NCBI RefSeq assembly: GCF_000219805.1 | Contig: NC_015759.1 | Span: 496,001-560,000 of the forward strand | Origin: Weissella koreensis KACC 15510 | GTDB taxonomy: Bacteria; Bacillota; Bacilli; Lactobacillales; Lactobacillaceae | Direction of reading: 5' to 3' | DNA: 64,000 nucleotides | In this document: positions 40,359 through 50,116 of the stretch, piece by piece | Numbering within the stretch: position 1 is the first letter of the stretch | Layout of the letters: the number at the start of each line of letters is the position of its first letter | Notes under the pieces: model-generated | The model's database searches: none | The model's input: only the letters and a program-made list of their open reading frames with translations | What the model was told of the DNA's origin: nothing | Made by a program: the position numbers and the translations under genes

Positions 40359-40868
40359 TTAATTTTGATCCTCTCTTTGACGTCGCGCTTTTTTAGCAGC
40401 CTTTTGTCGTATCCGAATAGCTTTAAAAAAATCTTTCATTAAGGTACTGGCCTCTGTTGCCCTAACCCCTTGATGCACCTCTACCTGATGATTTAATCGA
40501 TCATCTTCCAATAAATGATACATTGAATGTACTCCACCGGCTTTATAATCTTCAGCTCCATAATATACCGTCTTAATCCGCGCTTGTTGCAATAAACCTG
40601 CGCACATTATGCAAGGTTCAACGGTGACAAACAACTCTGCTTCGGGCAAACGCCAACTTTTTTGTTGCCGGCTAGCTTCTAAAACAGCTTGAAATTCGGC
40701 ATGTTGACTTGGATCTTCAAACCGTTCACGTAGATTGAAACCACGCCCAATAATTTGACCATCTAATACCACCACCGCTCCAATTGGGACCTCACCTAAG
40801 GCATAAGCTTTTTTAGCTTCCACTAAGGCAGCCCCCATGAAAGTATGAATTTGTTGTTCTGTTAACAT
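40359..40868 (-). CDS. tadA: tRNA adenosine(34) deaminase
   Basis: Converts A34 to inosine in tRNA-Arg(ACG), allowing decoding of CGN codons. Zinc deaminase motifs QHAEFQAVL (His and catalytic Glu) and EPCIMCAGLL (PCxxC). The start is placed at ATG 40868 (MLTEQQIHTFM) with GGAGG 8 bases upstream; earlier in-frame starts overlap that site. About 169 residues with a basic C-terminal tail. Cotranscribed with addB and addA. Confidence 0.95.
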   Translation of the reverse strand: MLTEQQIHTFMGAALVEAKKAYALGEVPIGAVVVLDGQIIGRGFNLRERFEDPSQHAEFQAVLEASRQQKSWRLPEAELFVTVEPCIMCAGLLQQARIKTVYYGAEDYKAGGVHSMYHLLEDDRLNHQVEVHQGVRATEASTLMKDFFKAIRIRQKAAKKARRQREDQN

Positions 40869-40894
40869 TAACATTTCCTCCATCAATACCTGGT

Positions 40895-40924
40895 AAAAAA
40901 GCTAGGCCAATTTGACCTAGCCTT
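40895..40924 (-). terminator. rsmC terminator just before tadA
   Basis: GCTAGG (40921-40916) pairs with CCTAGC (40906-40901) on the minus strand, then T6. It lies between the rsmC stop and the tadA ribosome-binding site, leaving little room for a tadA promoter. Confidence 0.75.
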
Positions 40925-40928
40925 TATA

Positions 40929-41540
40929 TTATTGATTACGTATACTTTCCAAAATGTAGTAACCTTTATTTTTCGCAATAGTTTGAACGTTTCCAAAAAC
41001 ATTTTCCATGAGCTTTTTAGCAGATGGCGCCCCTTGCTTTTTCTGTAAAACAACAGTCAAAGTTCCACCTATCACCAGATGTTCAATAGCATGAGTTAAC
41101 ATTCCATTTACCACCTCTTTACCAGCACGCACCGGTGGATTAGTTAAAATAGCTGCATATTGGTCTGTTACATTTTCATATTGATCCGATTGAATTACTT
41201 TAATTTGAGACATTACTTGGTTTTTTGCAGCATTTTTTTGTATTAAAGCCGCTGCTCGCTCATTAATTTCAACTGCATCAAACTGCCGATCAGGTAAAAT
41301 TTTTGCTAAGCTAATTGCTACTGGTCCATAACCAGCACCTAAATCTAAAATTTTACCTGCTGGTAAATGATCATGATTAAAGCTTTCCAACATTGTGCGG
41401 GTTCCAAAATCAACGGTCTGACGTGAAAAAACGCCAGAATCAGTGGTAAAAGTTAGGTTATGTTGAAACATCGGAAATGACCAAGCTTTTTCGTCATGTT
41501 CGATCGTAGGATTCTTTGTATAATAATGTTCTTCTGTCAT
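40929..41540 (-). CDS. Class I SAM methyltransferase, RsmC family
   Basis: 203-residue methyltransferase like Bacillus YbxB; the family includes the 16S rRNA m2G1207 enzyme. SAM-binding motif ILDLGAGYGPVAISLA and the N2-methyltransferase motif TNPPVR. The N terminus YYTKNPTIEHDE is characteristic of the Gram-positive group. Located upstream of tadA, a common pairing. The exact rRNA target is inferred from the family. Confidence 0.88.
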   Translation of the reverse strand: MTEEHYYTKNPTIEHDEKAWSFPMFQHNLTFTTDSGVFSRQTVDFGTRTMLESFNHDHLPAGKILDLGAGYGPVAISLAKILPDRQFDAVEINERAAALIQKNAAKNQVMSQIKVIQSDQYENVTDQYAAILTNPPVRAGKEVVNGMLTHAIEHLVIGGTLTVVLQKKQGAPSAKKLMENVFGNVQTIAKNKGYYILESIRNQ

Positions 41541-41646
41541 ATTTATCCACTCTCATTTAGTCATTGTTTACTACTATCTAGTATAACAAATGCCACAACT
41601 ATCGGTGATTAAAAATTTGATAGATTAAATATAGATCGTTAACTTA

Positions 41647-42603
41647 TTATTGTTTTATATAATTATTTAGGAATTTTTCGACCTTTTGTTCATACTTTTT
41701 AGTTAATGTAGCATATGATTTAACATGCTCAGCATTAGGAACCACTAATAATTGTTTTGGCCCTTTTTGAGCACGATAATTATCATATACAAATTTTGTT
41801 GGTACAAACGAATCTTCCGCACCATGAATAAACATCATTGGTCGATTATTTTTTGCAAGATATTGACTCACCTCTCCTTGCTTATATGAATACCCAGCAA
41901 AAATTTTAGAATACAATGATACCACTTTTACCAAAGGTTTCGCCAACCATTTAGGCAAATGATACATGGAATTGGCTTGGAACAATAATTCTTCACTAAT
42001 TGAATTGTACCCAGCATCTTCGACATAGGCCTTCACTTGTTTAGGTGGATTCATCCCTGATAGCATCATAGTAGTTGCACCACCAAGTGAAGCCCCCATC
42101 ACAACAATTTGTGAATCATTACCATTTTCTTGAACAATTTTTTGTGTCCATTCTTTAGCATCTTGGGCTTCTAAGAAACCATATCCAATATATTTACCAC
42201 CTGACTTACCCGCAGCCCGATTATCAATCAATAATACATTGTATCCATTCTTATGAAACATCGCCGCATAGGGCATCATCGCTTGATGATCCACGCCAAA
42301 ACCATGAATGACTAATGCTGTCTTTGTCGTCGGTTGGTCGGCCTTAACATAGTATCCTTGTAAATTAGTTCCATCATGAGCCTTAAGATTCCACAGAGCT
42401 TTATCATAGCTTTTCCAATCTTCTTGTTGTTGATATAAAGGTGCTCCAGCTTTTATGGACTTACCTTGGATAAAGGACTTATTTGCGCGCACCTCAGCTA
42501 CATGAAAAAAATAACCACCTGCAGCTCCAAAAATAATAGCAATAACTAAAATAATACTAATAATCCAACGCCAAGGATGAAATGATTTATTCTTAACTTG
42601 CAT
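41647..42603 (-). CDS. Membrane-anchored alpha/beta hydrolase
   Basis: 318 residues with an N-terminal transmembrane anchor (about 10-32), followed by an extracytoplasmic alpha/beta-hydrolase domain: oxyanion region VIHGFGVDHQ, nucleophile elbow VMGASLGGATT (Ser), acidic residue near IHGAEDSFVP, and His in VPNAEHVKSY. Similar in layout to Bacillus YqkD-type hydrolases. Substrate unknown. Monocistronic by context. Confidence 0.88.
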   Translation of the reverse strand: MQVKNKSFHPWRWIISIILVIAIIFGAAGGYFFHVAEVRANKSFIQGKSIKAGAPLYQQQEDWKSYDKALWNLKAHDGTNLQGYYVKADQPTTKTALVIHGFGVDHQAMMPYAAMFHKNGYNVLLIDNRAAGKSGGKYIGYGFLEAQDAKEWTQKIVQENGNDSQIVVMGASLGGATTMMLSGMNPPKQVKAYVEDAGYNSISEELLFQANSMYHLPKWLAKPLVKVVSLYSKIFAGYSYKQGEVSQYLAKNNRPMMFIHGAEDSFVPTKFVYDNYRAQKGPKQLLVVPNAEHVKSYATLTKKYEQKVEKFLNNYIKQ

Positions 42604-42780
42604 GATAGAATCTCTTTTCTATTTGTTTTTTTTACATAAATTTGGATAGTCGAAATAAAATATATTTTACCATTCCTAAACTTAAAATACTATATATGAA
42701 TAAAATTCCAAATAAAAAATTATGGCAAATCATAATTGAATTACCATAATTTGATATGAATGTTCAATGTGTTCAATCCA

Positions 42781-43098
42781 CTAAAAATACTTATAAAATT
42801 GCAAACCTAGTTCCCGGCATAAGGTTTCAAAAGCACAAGCAAATCGATTTCGATCTTCATAGTTTTTAAAAACTAATTTAAATCCATCATCATTCGGATT
42901 ACAACTAATTCGATAAGTACGGCTATCATGAATTCGGCCCAGATAAATAACACCATTTTGCCGTTCAATCGCATGCATGGCACACAGGATATCATTAATT
43001 AAGCAATCCTGAATAATATTAGCTTGTTTAAATAGTAGATATATTTCTTTGTGAATTTGTGACGTGTTCTCTCGGTACTGCATTTCGTTTCCTGCCAT
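42781..43098 (-). CDS. Uncharacterised small protein
   Basis: About 105 residues, not recognised. I place the start at ATG 43098 (MAGNEMQYREN) because GGAGG lies 5 bases upstream and a TTGAAA-16-TACTAT promoter lies just above; a longer version from 43146 would begin at the transcription start itself. No signal peptide or membrane segment. It has four Cys, a mixed alpha/beta look, and a strand-rich middle (GVIYLGRIHDSRTYRISC). It stands alone between the hydrolase gene and adhP. Confidence 0.65.
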   Translation of the reverse strand: MAGNEMQYRENTSQIHKEIYLLFKQANIIQDCLINDILCAMHAIERQNGVIYLGRIHDSRTYRISCNPNDDGFKLVFKNYEDRNRFACAFETLCRELGLQFYKYF

Positions 43099-43433
43099 GA
43101 CGCCCTCCAAAACTAATTGATGAATGCATTTCTGTTTCATAAGCATATCATGAATAGTAGGTTTAACCTTAATTTTTTCAATTGATAAATTCTTTTATAT
43201 CCAACTGTATTTTTACATATAAAAGCGTCCACAACCTCGTCTTTGAGCCATTTATACGTCACATTAAATTTATACTATCTTTTCTTATTACATAAATTGT
43301 TGCTATGAATTTATTCATCTAAACCGAACAACTATTACTAATTAAAAATTATAATTTACAATTAACATTTTAAATTAATCTAATTTATTAAAACATTAAT
43401 AACAATTTATTAATATTTCTATTAATTATAAAC
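43099..43433. other. Intergenic region upstream of the small protein gene
   Basis: AT-rich, no gene seen. It holds the candidate promoter of the small gene (43154-43181) and leads up to the adhP terminator. Confidence 0.5.
43154..43181 (-). promoter_or_regulatory. Candidate promoter of the small protein gene
   Basis: -35 TTGAAA (43181-43176), 16-base spacer, -10 TACTAT (43159-43154). Confidence 0.5.
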
Positions 43434-43463
43434 AAAAAAATTGTAGCTAAATCGCTACAATTT
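43434..43463 (-). terminator. adhP terminator
   Basis: AAATTGTAGC (43463-43454) pairs perfectly with GCTACAATTT (43447-43438), followed by T7 on the minus strand. Confidence 0.9.
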
Positions 43464-43484
43464 CATTTTAAAATTAAATTTATT

Positions 43485-44537
43485 TTACAAAGTAGTAAAG
43501 TCAATTACCTTACGTCCAGTAATTGATCCTTGCTTCATTTCATCAATAACAGAATTGATTTCTGAGAATGGAACTTTTTCAACGATTGGGGTAACTTTAC
43601 CTTCAGCCCCAAATTGGAAGGCTTCTTTCAAATCAGCACGCGTTCCAACTAGTGATCCGCGCACTTCAATTCCATCTAAGACGGTCTTAGCAATATTCAA
43701 AGACATATCACCTTGTGGTAACGCAACTGCAACCAACTTACCCATTGGACGTAAAACATTGACCGCCTGTGAGAATGCTGCATCGTTAACTGCTGTCACT
43801 TGAGCATTGTGAACACCACCAGTTAGTTCATTCACACGAGCGACAACATCCTCTTTCTTACGGTTAACCAAAACTTCGGCTCCGTTAAGGCGAGCGGCTT
43901 CAAGTTTATCATCGTTTCCATCAATAACGGCAACATGAGCTCCAAAGACGTTATGTGCATATTGAACGGCCAAGTTTCCTAGACCTCCAGCCCCATGGAC
44001 AGAAACCCATTGTCCTGGCTTTGTTTCCCCAACCTTTAATGACTTATACATTGTCACTCCGGCACAAGTAATTGATGTTGCTTGAACTGGATCAAGTCCC
44101 TCAGGAACTTTAACAGCATACTTAGCATTAACCACACATTGTTGAGCCATTGCACCATCAACTGTATAACCTGAGTTACGAGCATTACGGCAGAAAGTTT
44201 CATTTCCAGAAACACAGTAATCACAAACTCCACAAGCATCATAGAACCAGGCAATTGAAACACGATCACCAAGCTTCAAATAATCACTTGCACCTTCACC
44301 AAGCTTAGATACTCGACCGACTCCTTCATGACCAATAACCCGACGGAATTTACCGTTTTGAGTTCCCATCTTATTAGGATCACCAAAATCTCCAGCAGCA
44401 ACATGCAAATCAGTATGACAAATACCTACATATTCTACGTCAACTAGCGCTTCTCCAAATGCCAAGGAACGTGGTTCCCAGTCATCAATCAAATCAACAT
44501 ATCCATCATTATTTTCGCGAACAACTGCTGCTTTCAT
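43485..44537 (-). CDS. adhP: Zinc-dependent alcohol dehydrogenase (AdhP type)
   Basis: 350-residue MDR-family enzyme interconverting ethanol and acetaldehyde with NAD(H), useful for redox balance in heterolactic metabolism. Catalytic zinc ligands in VGICHTDLH and IGHEGVGRV; structural zinc Cys cluster [15 protein letters not shown]; coenzyme motif [16 protein letters not shown] is preceded by GGGAG. A strong promoter, CRE-like site and a dyad lie directly upstream. Substrate inferred from family. Confidence 0.95.
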   Translation of the reverse strand: MKAAVVRENNDGYVDLIDDWEPRSLAFGEALVDVEYVGICHTDLHVAAGDFGDPNKMGTQNGKFRRVIGHEGVGRVSKLGEGASDYLKLGDRVSIAWFYDACGVCDYCVSGNETFCRNARNSGYTVDGAMAQQCVVNAKYAVKVPEGLDPVQATSITCAGVTMYKSLKVGETKPGQWVSVHGAGGLGNLAVQYAHNVFGAHVAVIDGNDDKLEAARLNGAEVLVNRKKEDVVARVNELTGGVHNAQVTAVNDAAFSQAVNVLRPMGKLVAVALPQGDMSLNIAKTVLDGIEVRGSLVGTRADLKEAFQFGAEGKVTPIVEKVPFSEINSVIDEMKQGSITGRKVIDFTTL

Positions 44538-44573
44538 TTTATTTCTCCCATTTCTTGAATAACATTTTTATTT

Positions 44574-44628
44574 TATATGTGAATGTTTTTACATATATTA
44601 TTGTAATCGTTTTCTTGTCGTTTGTAAA
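44574..44628 (-). promoter_or_regulatory. adhP promoter with CRE-like site and dyad
   Basis: -35 TTTACA (44628-44623), 17-base spacer, -10 TACAAT (44605-44600). AGAAAACGATTACA on the minus strand (44615-44602) fits 13 of 14 positions of the CcpA consensus and overlaps the -10. Just downstream, TATATGT/ACATATA (44574-44580 and 44591-44597) forms a dyad around the expected start site. Confidence 0.65.
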
Positions 44629-44741
44629 TGATTTTATTTGATTTTTATTATGTAAGCAAACTATTTTCAACCATATACATATACATTAATTCACTTATTT
44701 CAAAATATTAAACCGAATGAAATTATAAAGTTTAATTGTAC

Positions 44742-44845
44742 AAAAAAAACCTCACAAATTATTAAACGTGACCCAGCATGGGGCCATTCAACCTAGACTA
44801 AGCCTAGTGCCACCATCATAACGGTTTATGTTTAATAATTTGGAG
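44742..44845 (-). ncRNA. L17 downstream element and terminator
   Basis: A perfect 12-bp stem, AAATTATTAAAC/GTTTAATAATTT (44841-44830 with 44767-44756 on the minus strand), encloses two small hairpins (CTAG/CTAG; GGCCC/GGGTC) and runs into T8. Position directly after rplQ, branched shape and lactic acid bacterial setting match the published L17 downstream element motif. Function is unproven; the T run suggests it also ends the operon. Confidence 0.75.
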
Positions 44846-44882
44846 ATTTTAAAGAATGTTTATCGATTTTGGCGCTAACGTA

Positions 44883-45269
44883 TTAGTCAACCAATTCCAA
44901 GATAACCATTTGTGCAGCGTCTCCACGACGTTGTACAGTCTTTAAGATACGAGTGTATCCACCCGCGCGGCCTTCAAAACGAGGTGCAACTTGATTGAAC
45001 AAGTATTGCAAAGCGTTTTCAACCTTAACGTTATCGTCTTCTGTAGTTTGTACATCAGCAACAACATTACGCAAGAAAGCTGCAGCCTTACGGCGTGAAG
45101 CCAAGTCTCCGTGCTTTCCCAACGTAATCATCTTTTCAGCAGTCTTACGAACTTCCTTGGCGCGAGCCTCAGTTGTTTCGATACGACCGTTGATCAACAA
45201 TGATGTTGTTAAGTCACGTAACAAAGCCTTACGTTGTGAGCTTGTACGTCCCAACTTACGGTATGACAT
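44883..45269 (-). CDS. rplQ: 50S ribosomal protein L17
   Basis: 128 residues lining the exit-tunnel region of the large subunit. Family start [20 protein letters not shown] and middle [20 protein letters not shown]. Last gene of the S10-spc-alpha cluster; the L17 downstream element follows. Confidence 0.98.
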   Translation of the reverse strand: MSYRKLGRTSSQRKALLRDLTTSLLINGRIETTEARAKEVRKTAEKMITLGKHGDLASRRKAAAFLRNVVADVQTTEDDNVKVENALQYLFNQVAPRFEGRAGGYTRILKTVQRRGDAAQMVILELVD

Positions 45270-45304
45270 GAGTCATTCCTCCTTCTTTGGTATTATCTGT
45301 TTAA

Positions 45305-46249
45305 TTAATCTTCCTTACGGAATCCAAGACCCATCAAAGCAAGTTTATCTTGGATTTCGTCAAGTGACTTCCGACCGAGGTTACGAACAGACATCATCTG
45401 TGTTTCTGTCCGGTCTACTAACTCTTGAACAGAGTTAATTCCGGCCCGTTTGAGACAATTATATGAACGAACTGATAAGTCAAGCTCTTCGATTGGCATC
45501 TCAGTATGCTTAGGCGCAACAGTTTCTTCCTTGTCGACCATCACTTGAGCCTTAACTGCACGCTCAGACATTTCAACGAATGCGTTCAAATGTGATGAAA
45601 GAACTTGTGCAGCTAAAGAAACAGCTTCTGTTGGAGTCAATGAACCATCGGTCCAGACATCCAAAGTGAGTTTGTCAAAATCATCACGTTGACCAACACG
45701 AGTGCTTTCAACTTGATAATTTACACGTTCGATAGGGGTAAAAATAGAGTCAATTGCAAGAACGCCGATTGGCAAATCTTCATGCAATTCCTTATTTTGA
45801 TCAGCCGAAACATAACCACGACCACGTTCAGCAGTCAAAGTCATGTGCAAGGTAGACCCCGCTGCAACAGTTGCAATGAATAAATCATCATTTAAGATGG
45901 TTACATCACTGTCTCCAGTAATATCGCTTGCGGTTACCGTTGCTGGTCCAGCGACATTAATTTCAAGTGTTTTTTCCTCATCACTTTCGATCTGTAATGA
46001 AACTTTTTTCAAGTTCAAAATAATTTGCGTAACATCTTCAACAACCCCTTCGATTGTTGAAAACTCATGCAAAACAGAATCGATTTGTACAGAATTGATC
46101 GCTGCTCCTGGCAATGAAGATAACAATACACGACGCAAAGAATTTCCAAGCGTTGTTCCATAGCCTCGCTCTAAAGGCTCAACTACAAATTTACCGTAAT
46201 TGTTACTATCTTCAACAAGAGTGATCTTTGGGTTTTCGAATTCAAGCAT
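45305..46249 (-). CDS. rpoA: RNA polymerase alpha subunit
   Basis: About 314 residues. N-terminal assembly domain with [21 protein letters not shown]-terminal domain with the two HhH elements that contact UP-element DNA and regulators ([27 protein letters not shown]). The start is placed at ATG 46249 (MLEFENPKI), the family N terminus, with AAAGGGG upstream; the earlier in-frame ATG adds eight residues without family support. Between rpsK and rplQ. Confidence 0.97.
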   Translation of the reverse strand: MLEFENPKITLVEDSNNYGKFVVEPLERGYGTTLGNSLRRVLLSSLPGAAINSVQIDSVLHEFSTIEGVVEDVTQIILNLKKVSLQIESDEEKTLEINVAGPATVTASDITGDSDVTILNDDLFIATVAAGSTLHMTLTAERGRGYVSADQNKELHEDLPIGVLAIDSIFTPIERVNYQVESTRVGQRDDFDKLTLDVWTDGSLTPTEAVSLAAQVLSSHLNAFVEMSERAVKAQVMVDKEETVAPKHTEMPIEELDLSVRSYNCLKRAGINSVQELVDRTETQMMSVRNLGRKSLDEIQDKLALMGLGFRKED

Positions 46250-46304
46250 ATTGTTTGTTACCCCTTTCATCAAAGCTTAGCTGTGAACTAGTTGCAAAGC
46301 GCAA

Positions 46305-46691
46305 TTAGACACGACGACGCTTTGGTGGCCGAGAACCGTTATGCGGTACTGGAGTTACGTCTTTAATAGAAGAAACTTCCAAACCTGCAGCGGCCAAAGC
46401 ACGGATAGCAGATTCACGTCCTGAACCAGGACCCTTAACAGTTACTTCAACTGTCTTCATACCATTTTCCATCGCTCCCTTGGCAGCAGCCTCAGATGCC
46501 ATTTGCGCAGCAAATGGCGTTGACTTACGGCTACCTTTGAAACCAAGAGCACCAGCAGATGACCAAGCAACAGCGTTACCTTGAACATCAGTGATCATTA
46601 CGATCGTATTGTTGAATGTTGCGTGAATATGTGCAACACCACTTTCAATATTCTTTTTAATATGACGCTTACGATTATTACGACCTGCCAT
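46305..46691 (-). CDS. rpsK: 30S ribosomal protein S11
   Basis: 128-residue platform protein. Basic N terminus [20 protein letters not shown] and C-terminal [17 protein letters not shown] are diagnostic. Lies between rpsM and rpoA. Confidence 0.98.
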   Translation of the reverse strand: MAGRNNRKRHIKKNIESGVAHIHATFNNTIVMITDVQGNAVAWSSAGALGFKGSRKSTPFAAQMASEAAAKGAMENGMKTVEVTVKGPGSGRESAIRALAAAGLEVSSIKDVTPVPHNGSRPPKRRRV

Positions 46692-46719
46692 GAATATAAC
46701 TCCTTTCTACAGATATTAA

Positions 46720-47085
46720 TTACTTCTTTTTACCTGTAATTGCAACAGCTGGGCCTTTGCTCGTGCGGGCGTTGTTCTTGGTATTTTGACCACGAACAGG
46801 CAATCCCTTACGATGACGAATTCCACGGTATGATGCAATTTCTTGTAACTTCTTAATGTTCATTGATACTTCACGACGTAAGTCACCTTCCACCTTGATT
46901 CCATCCGCGATTGCGCGAATTGAATCTTCTTGGTCGGGTGTCAAGTCACGAACACGTACGTCTTCAGAAACTCCAGCTTCTGCCAAAATCTTTTGAGCAG
47001 TAGTGTTACCGATTCCGTATACATATGTCAATGCGATCACGATACGCTTATCGCGAGGCAAATCTATTCCTGCAATACGAGCCAT
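46720..47085 (-). CDS. rpsM: 30S ribosomal protein S13
   Basis: 121-residue head protein contacting L5 and P-site t[17 protein letters not shown] at the start, HhH-like [12 protein letters not shown], and the basic tail with [18 protein letters not shown]. Follows rpmJ. Confidence 0.98.
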   Translation of the reverse strand: MARIAGIDLPRDKRIVIALTYVYGIGNTTAQKILAEAGVSEDVRVRDLTPDQEDSIRAIADGIKVEGDLRREVSMNIKKLQEIASYRGIRHRKGLPVRGQNTKNNARTSKGPAVAITGKKK

Positions 47086-47131
47086 TACTTTTACCTCCTA
47101 TAGTTTTAATTGATTATCAAAGCTTAATAAA

Positions 47132-47248
47132 TTAAGCACCTTGACGTTGTTTGTGCTTGGGATTTGTGCAAATCACCATCACACGTCCGTTACGGCGGAT
47201 AACTTTACAGTTATCACACATAGGCTTTACTGATGGACGAACCTTCAT
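47132..47248 (-). CDS. rpmJ: 50S ribosomal protein L36
   Basis: 38-residue protein found by direct reading: begins [15 protein letters not shown] and ends KHKQRQGA. It keeps all four zinc ligands, Cys11, Cys14, Cys27 and His32, so it is the zinc-binding form. ATG is preceded by GGAGGTAAATACA. Between infA and rpsM, the canonical place. Confidence 0.96.
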   Translation of the reverse strand: MKVRPSVKPMCDNCKVIRRNGRVMVICTNPKHKQRQGA

Positions 47249-47281
47249 TGTATTTACCTCCAAAATAATTTTACGACTTGC

Positions 47282-47497
47282 TTACTTAAAACGGAAAGTA
47301 ATCCGTCCCTTAGTCAAATCATATGGCGACATCTCAACTTTAACATGATCTCCTGGAAGGATTCGAATAAAGTTCTTTCGAATCTTACCTGAGACATGCG
47401 CAAGGATTTCGGCGCCGTTCTCTAATTCAACGGTAAACATGGCATTTGGTAAAGTATCCTTTACCACACCAGAAATTTCAATAACATCGTTGGCCAC
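47282..47497 (-). CDS. infA: Translation initiation factor IF-1
   Basis: 71-residue S1/OB-fold protein that binds the ribosomal A site during initiation. Reads [18 protein letters not shown], then [20 protein letters not shown] and ends GRITFRFK, all family-typical. Between adk and rpmJ; the 83-base gap to adk may hold a weak promoter, not assigned. Confidence 0.97.
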   Translation of the reverse strand: MANDVIEISGVVKDTLPNAMFTVELENGAEILAHVSGKIRKNFIRILPGDHVKVEMSPYDLTKGRITFRFK

Positions 47498-47580
47498 GTT
47501 TAATGCCTCCTTCGTTGTCAGAATGAAGAACGTAACATCTAATTATACCACTTCAACCAAAATTTGATTGACCTGAACAA

Positions 47581-48150
47581 TTAGGCGTCCTTCAAATTAT
47601 CAAGCAACTCTTTTACGTCAGCAAAAATCATTTCGAGTTCACGCGCACCATCAATCTTGTGCAAAACGCCTTGTTCTGCATAATAATTGGCAATTGGTGC
47701 TGTTAATTCTCCATTAACCGCCAAACGATTTTTAATCACTTCAGGAGTGTCATCTGCGCGACCGCGTGCCATCATCCGATCAACTAAGACTGCTTCATCA
47801 GCAGTAAAGTATAATACGGCATCTAACTTGCGACCTTGCTTAGATAACATTTCGTCTAAAGCAGTTGCTTGGTCTAAGTTCCGAGGAAATCCATCTAAGA
47901 TGAATCCCCCTTTGGTATCGTCTTCAGATAAACGTTCTTCAACGATTCCATTTGTAACTTCATCGGGAACTAAATTACCAGCGTCCATAAATGACTTGGC
48001 TTTTAATCCCAACTCAGTTTCATTTGCCATTGCAGCGCGGAACATATCGCCCGTACTAATGTGTGGCAAACGATAAGTCTCCACGATCATCTCAGCTTGA
48101 GTCCCTTTACCAACACCTGGTAGGCCCAACAACATGATATTTAAACTCAT
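47581..48150 (-). CDS. adk: Adenylate kinase
   Basis: Interconverts AMP plus ATP and two ADP. 189 residues with the P-loop GLPGVGKGTQAEMI, the AMP-binding HISTGDMFRAA, and GFPRNLDQA. It is the short form lacking the zinc-binding lid insert of Bacillus Adk (RMMARGRADDTPE goes straight on). The start overlaps the secY stop (TAATG). Confidence 0.97.
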   Translation of the reverse strand: MSLNIMLLGLPGVGKGTQAEMIVETYRLPHISTGDMFRAAMANETELGLKAKSFMDAGNLVPDEVTNGIVEERLSEDDTKGGFILDGFPRNLDQATALDEMLSKQGRKLDAVLYFTADEAVLVDRMMARGRADDTPEVIKNRLAVNGELTAPIANYYAEQGVLHKIDGARELEMIFADVKELLDNLKDA

Positions 48151-49454
48151 TATGATTTAACTCCTTCGTGAATAAAACCGACATATGCTTTCTTCATCAT
48201 CAAGCCTTCGAGTTGACGAATCAAATCGATAGCAACTCCAATGACGATTAATAATGATGTTCCAGACATACCTAGGTTACTATCTAAGCCAAACAAATGT
48301 GTAGCTAAGATAGGTGCCAATGCAATCGCCCCTAAGAAGATTGAGCCAACTGATGACAAACGCATCAAGAGACCCGACATCCACTTCTCAGTATCGTGAC
48401 CAGGACGAACTCCAACAATATAACTAGCTTGTTTTTGTAAATTCTCTGCAACTTTTTCAGGATTAACCTGAACAAATGCATAAAAGAAAGTAAACAGAAC
48501 AATTAGTAATGTATAAAGAAGTCCACCTTGCAAGGTTTGCATTGAAAACCACGTTGTCGCAGTAGTATACCAACCTTGTCCACCAAACTTACCTGCAAAT
48601 GCTTGCAAAATTGTTTGTGGAGTAACAAGTAGTGATGAAGCGAAAATAACTGGAATAACTCCAGCAACGTTCACCTTCAAGGGTAAATACGACGAACTAC
48701 CAGATCCAACTGATCGACGCGTATATTGCATTGGAATTTTACGAATAGCCTGATTGAACCAGGTAACAAATGAAATTGCAATAATCAATAGCAACAATAG
48801 TCCGACAAATAATGACAAACCTTGTGCTTTATTTGAATTTTGCAAAATATTTTCTTTGATTAGTTGGTATATTCCAGCTGGCACTCGCGCGATAATTCCC
48901 GCGAAAATCAACATTGAAACACCCTGTCCCAAACCATATTGAGTAATCATTTCACCTAGCCAAACAGCAAACATTGTTCCAATAGTCAAAATCATCCCAA
49001 TCATCAGATAAGTTCTAATATCGGGCGTTTTAACCAATTGAACTTGGCTAAGTTGATTAAAACCAGCCGTTATTCCAATTGATTGTGCAAAAGCCAGGAT
49101 AATAGTCAAATACCGTGTGACTTGGTTTAAATGACGACGACCAACTTCACCTTGTTTTGACCATTCGACAAACCGAGGCACAATGTCCATTTGTAACAAT
49201 TGAACCACAATTTGAGCAGTGACATAAGGCGAAACACCCATTGCAAACAATGAATAATTCGTCAAACCACCACCACTAAACATATTTAAAATGCTTCCGA
49301 GCCCAGAATTAGCAACCTCAGTCAGTGCTTTAGGGTTAATACCCGGTACAGTAATGTACGCACCAATCCGGTAAACAATCAAAATTCCTAGAGTGAAGAA
49401 CAACTTTTTACGGATGTCCTTTTCTTTTAGTGAATTGAGCACGGTTTGTAGCAT
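48150..49454 (-). CDS. secY: Protein translocase subunit SecY
   Basis: Channel-forming subunit of the Sec translocon. 434 residues with ten predicted transmembrane helices; early motifs RIGAYITVPGI and plug region GGGLTNYSLFAMGVSPYVTA; late RPGHDTEKW loop for SecA and ribosome contact. Start overlaps the rplO stop (TAATG). Confidence 0.98.
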   Translation of the reverse strand: MLQTVLNSLKEKDIRKKLFFTLGILIVYRIGAYITVPGINPKALTEVANSGLGSILNMFSGGGLTNYSLFAMGVSPYVTAQIVVQLLQMDIVPRFVEWSKQGEVGRRHLNQVTRYLTIILAFAQSIGITAGFNQLSQVQLVKTPDIRTYLMIGMILTIGTMFAVWLGEMITQYGLGQGVSMLIFAGIIARVPAGIYQLIKENILQNSNKAQGLSLFVGLLLLLIIAISFVTWFNQAIRKIPMQYTRRSVGSGSSSYLPLKVNVAGVIPVIFASSLLVTPQTILQAFAGKFGGQGWYTTATTWFSMQTLQGGLLYTLLIVLFTFFYAFVQVNPEKVAENLQKQASYIVGVRPGHDTEKWMSGLLMRLSSVGSIFLGAIALAPILATHLFGLDSNLGMSGTSLLIVIGVAIDLIRQLEGLMMKKAYVGFIHEGVKS

Positions 49455-49888
49455 TAGATCACCTCAGTTTTACCACCAGCTGCTTCGATTGCAGTTAATG
49501 CTGATGCTGAGAACTTGTTAGCCTTAACAGTCAAAGCTTTATCAAGTTGACCATTAGCCAAAATCTTGATTCCAGCCATTTCGTTTTTAACGATTCCTGA
49601 TTCAACCAATAATGCTGGTGAAATTTCAGTTCCGTTTTCAAACTTATTAAGTTGGTCCAAATTAACAACAGCAAATTCTTTACGATTGATATTTGTAAAT
49701 CCACGTTTTGGAATACGACGGAACAAAGGCATTTGACCACCTTCGAATCCTAGACGTACCTTACTACGTGCCTTTTGACCTTTTTGACCACGTCCTGCAG
49801 TCTTACCATTACCTGAAGACTCACCACGTCCAACACGATTGCGGACTTTGCGAGAACCTTCGGCAATTTCAAGCTCATTAAGCTTCAT
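49454..49888 (-). CDS. rplO: 50S ribosomal protein L15
   Basis: 144 residues. N-terminal Gly/Arg/Lys-rich extension ([20 protein letters not shown]) and [18 protein letters not shown] are diagnostic. Coupled to secY by a TAATG overlap. Confidence 0.98.
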   Translation of the reverse strand: MKLNELEIAEGSRKVRNRVGRGESSGNGKTAGRGQKGQKARSKVRLGFEGGQMPLFRRIPKRGFTNINRKEFAVVNLDQLNKFENGTEISPALLVESGIVKNEMAGIKILANGQLDKALTVKANKFSASALTAIEAAGGKTEVI

Positions 49889-49919
49889 TAGGTTTTTCCT
49901 CCTTCAGAGCAATTTGTAC

Positions 49920-50105
49920 TTACTTAACTACTTCAACAGTAACTAAGTGAGCAATCTTGAATACAGCGCCACGCGTTTGTACATTGTCAGGCAATACAAC
50001 TGATGAAGAAACCTTGTTTAATCCAAGGGCCTTAACAATTGCACGTTGCTTTGGCAAACGGTGGGCAGCACTCTTAACAAGAGTTACTTTAACTTGTTCA
50101 GCCAT
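49920..50105 (-). CDS. rpmD: 50S ribosomal protein L30
   Basis: 61-residue protein with [20 protein letters not shown] and [14 protein letters not shown]. Between rpsE and rplO. Confidence 0.97.
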   Translation of the reverse strand: MAEQVKVTLVKSAAHRLPKQRAIVKALGLNKVSSSVVLPDNVQTRGAVFKIAHLVTVEVVK

Positions 50106-50116
50106 TATCTGCCTCC

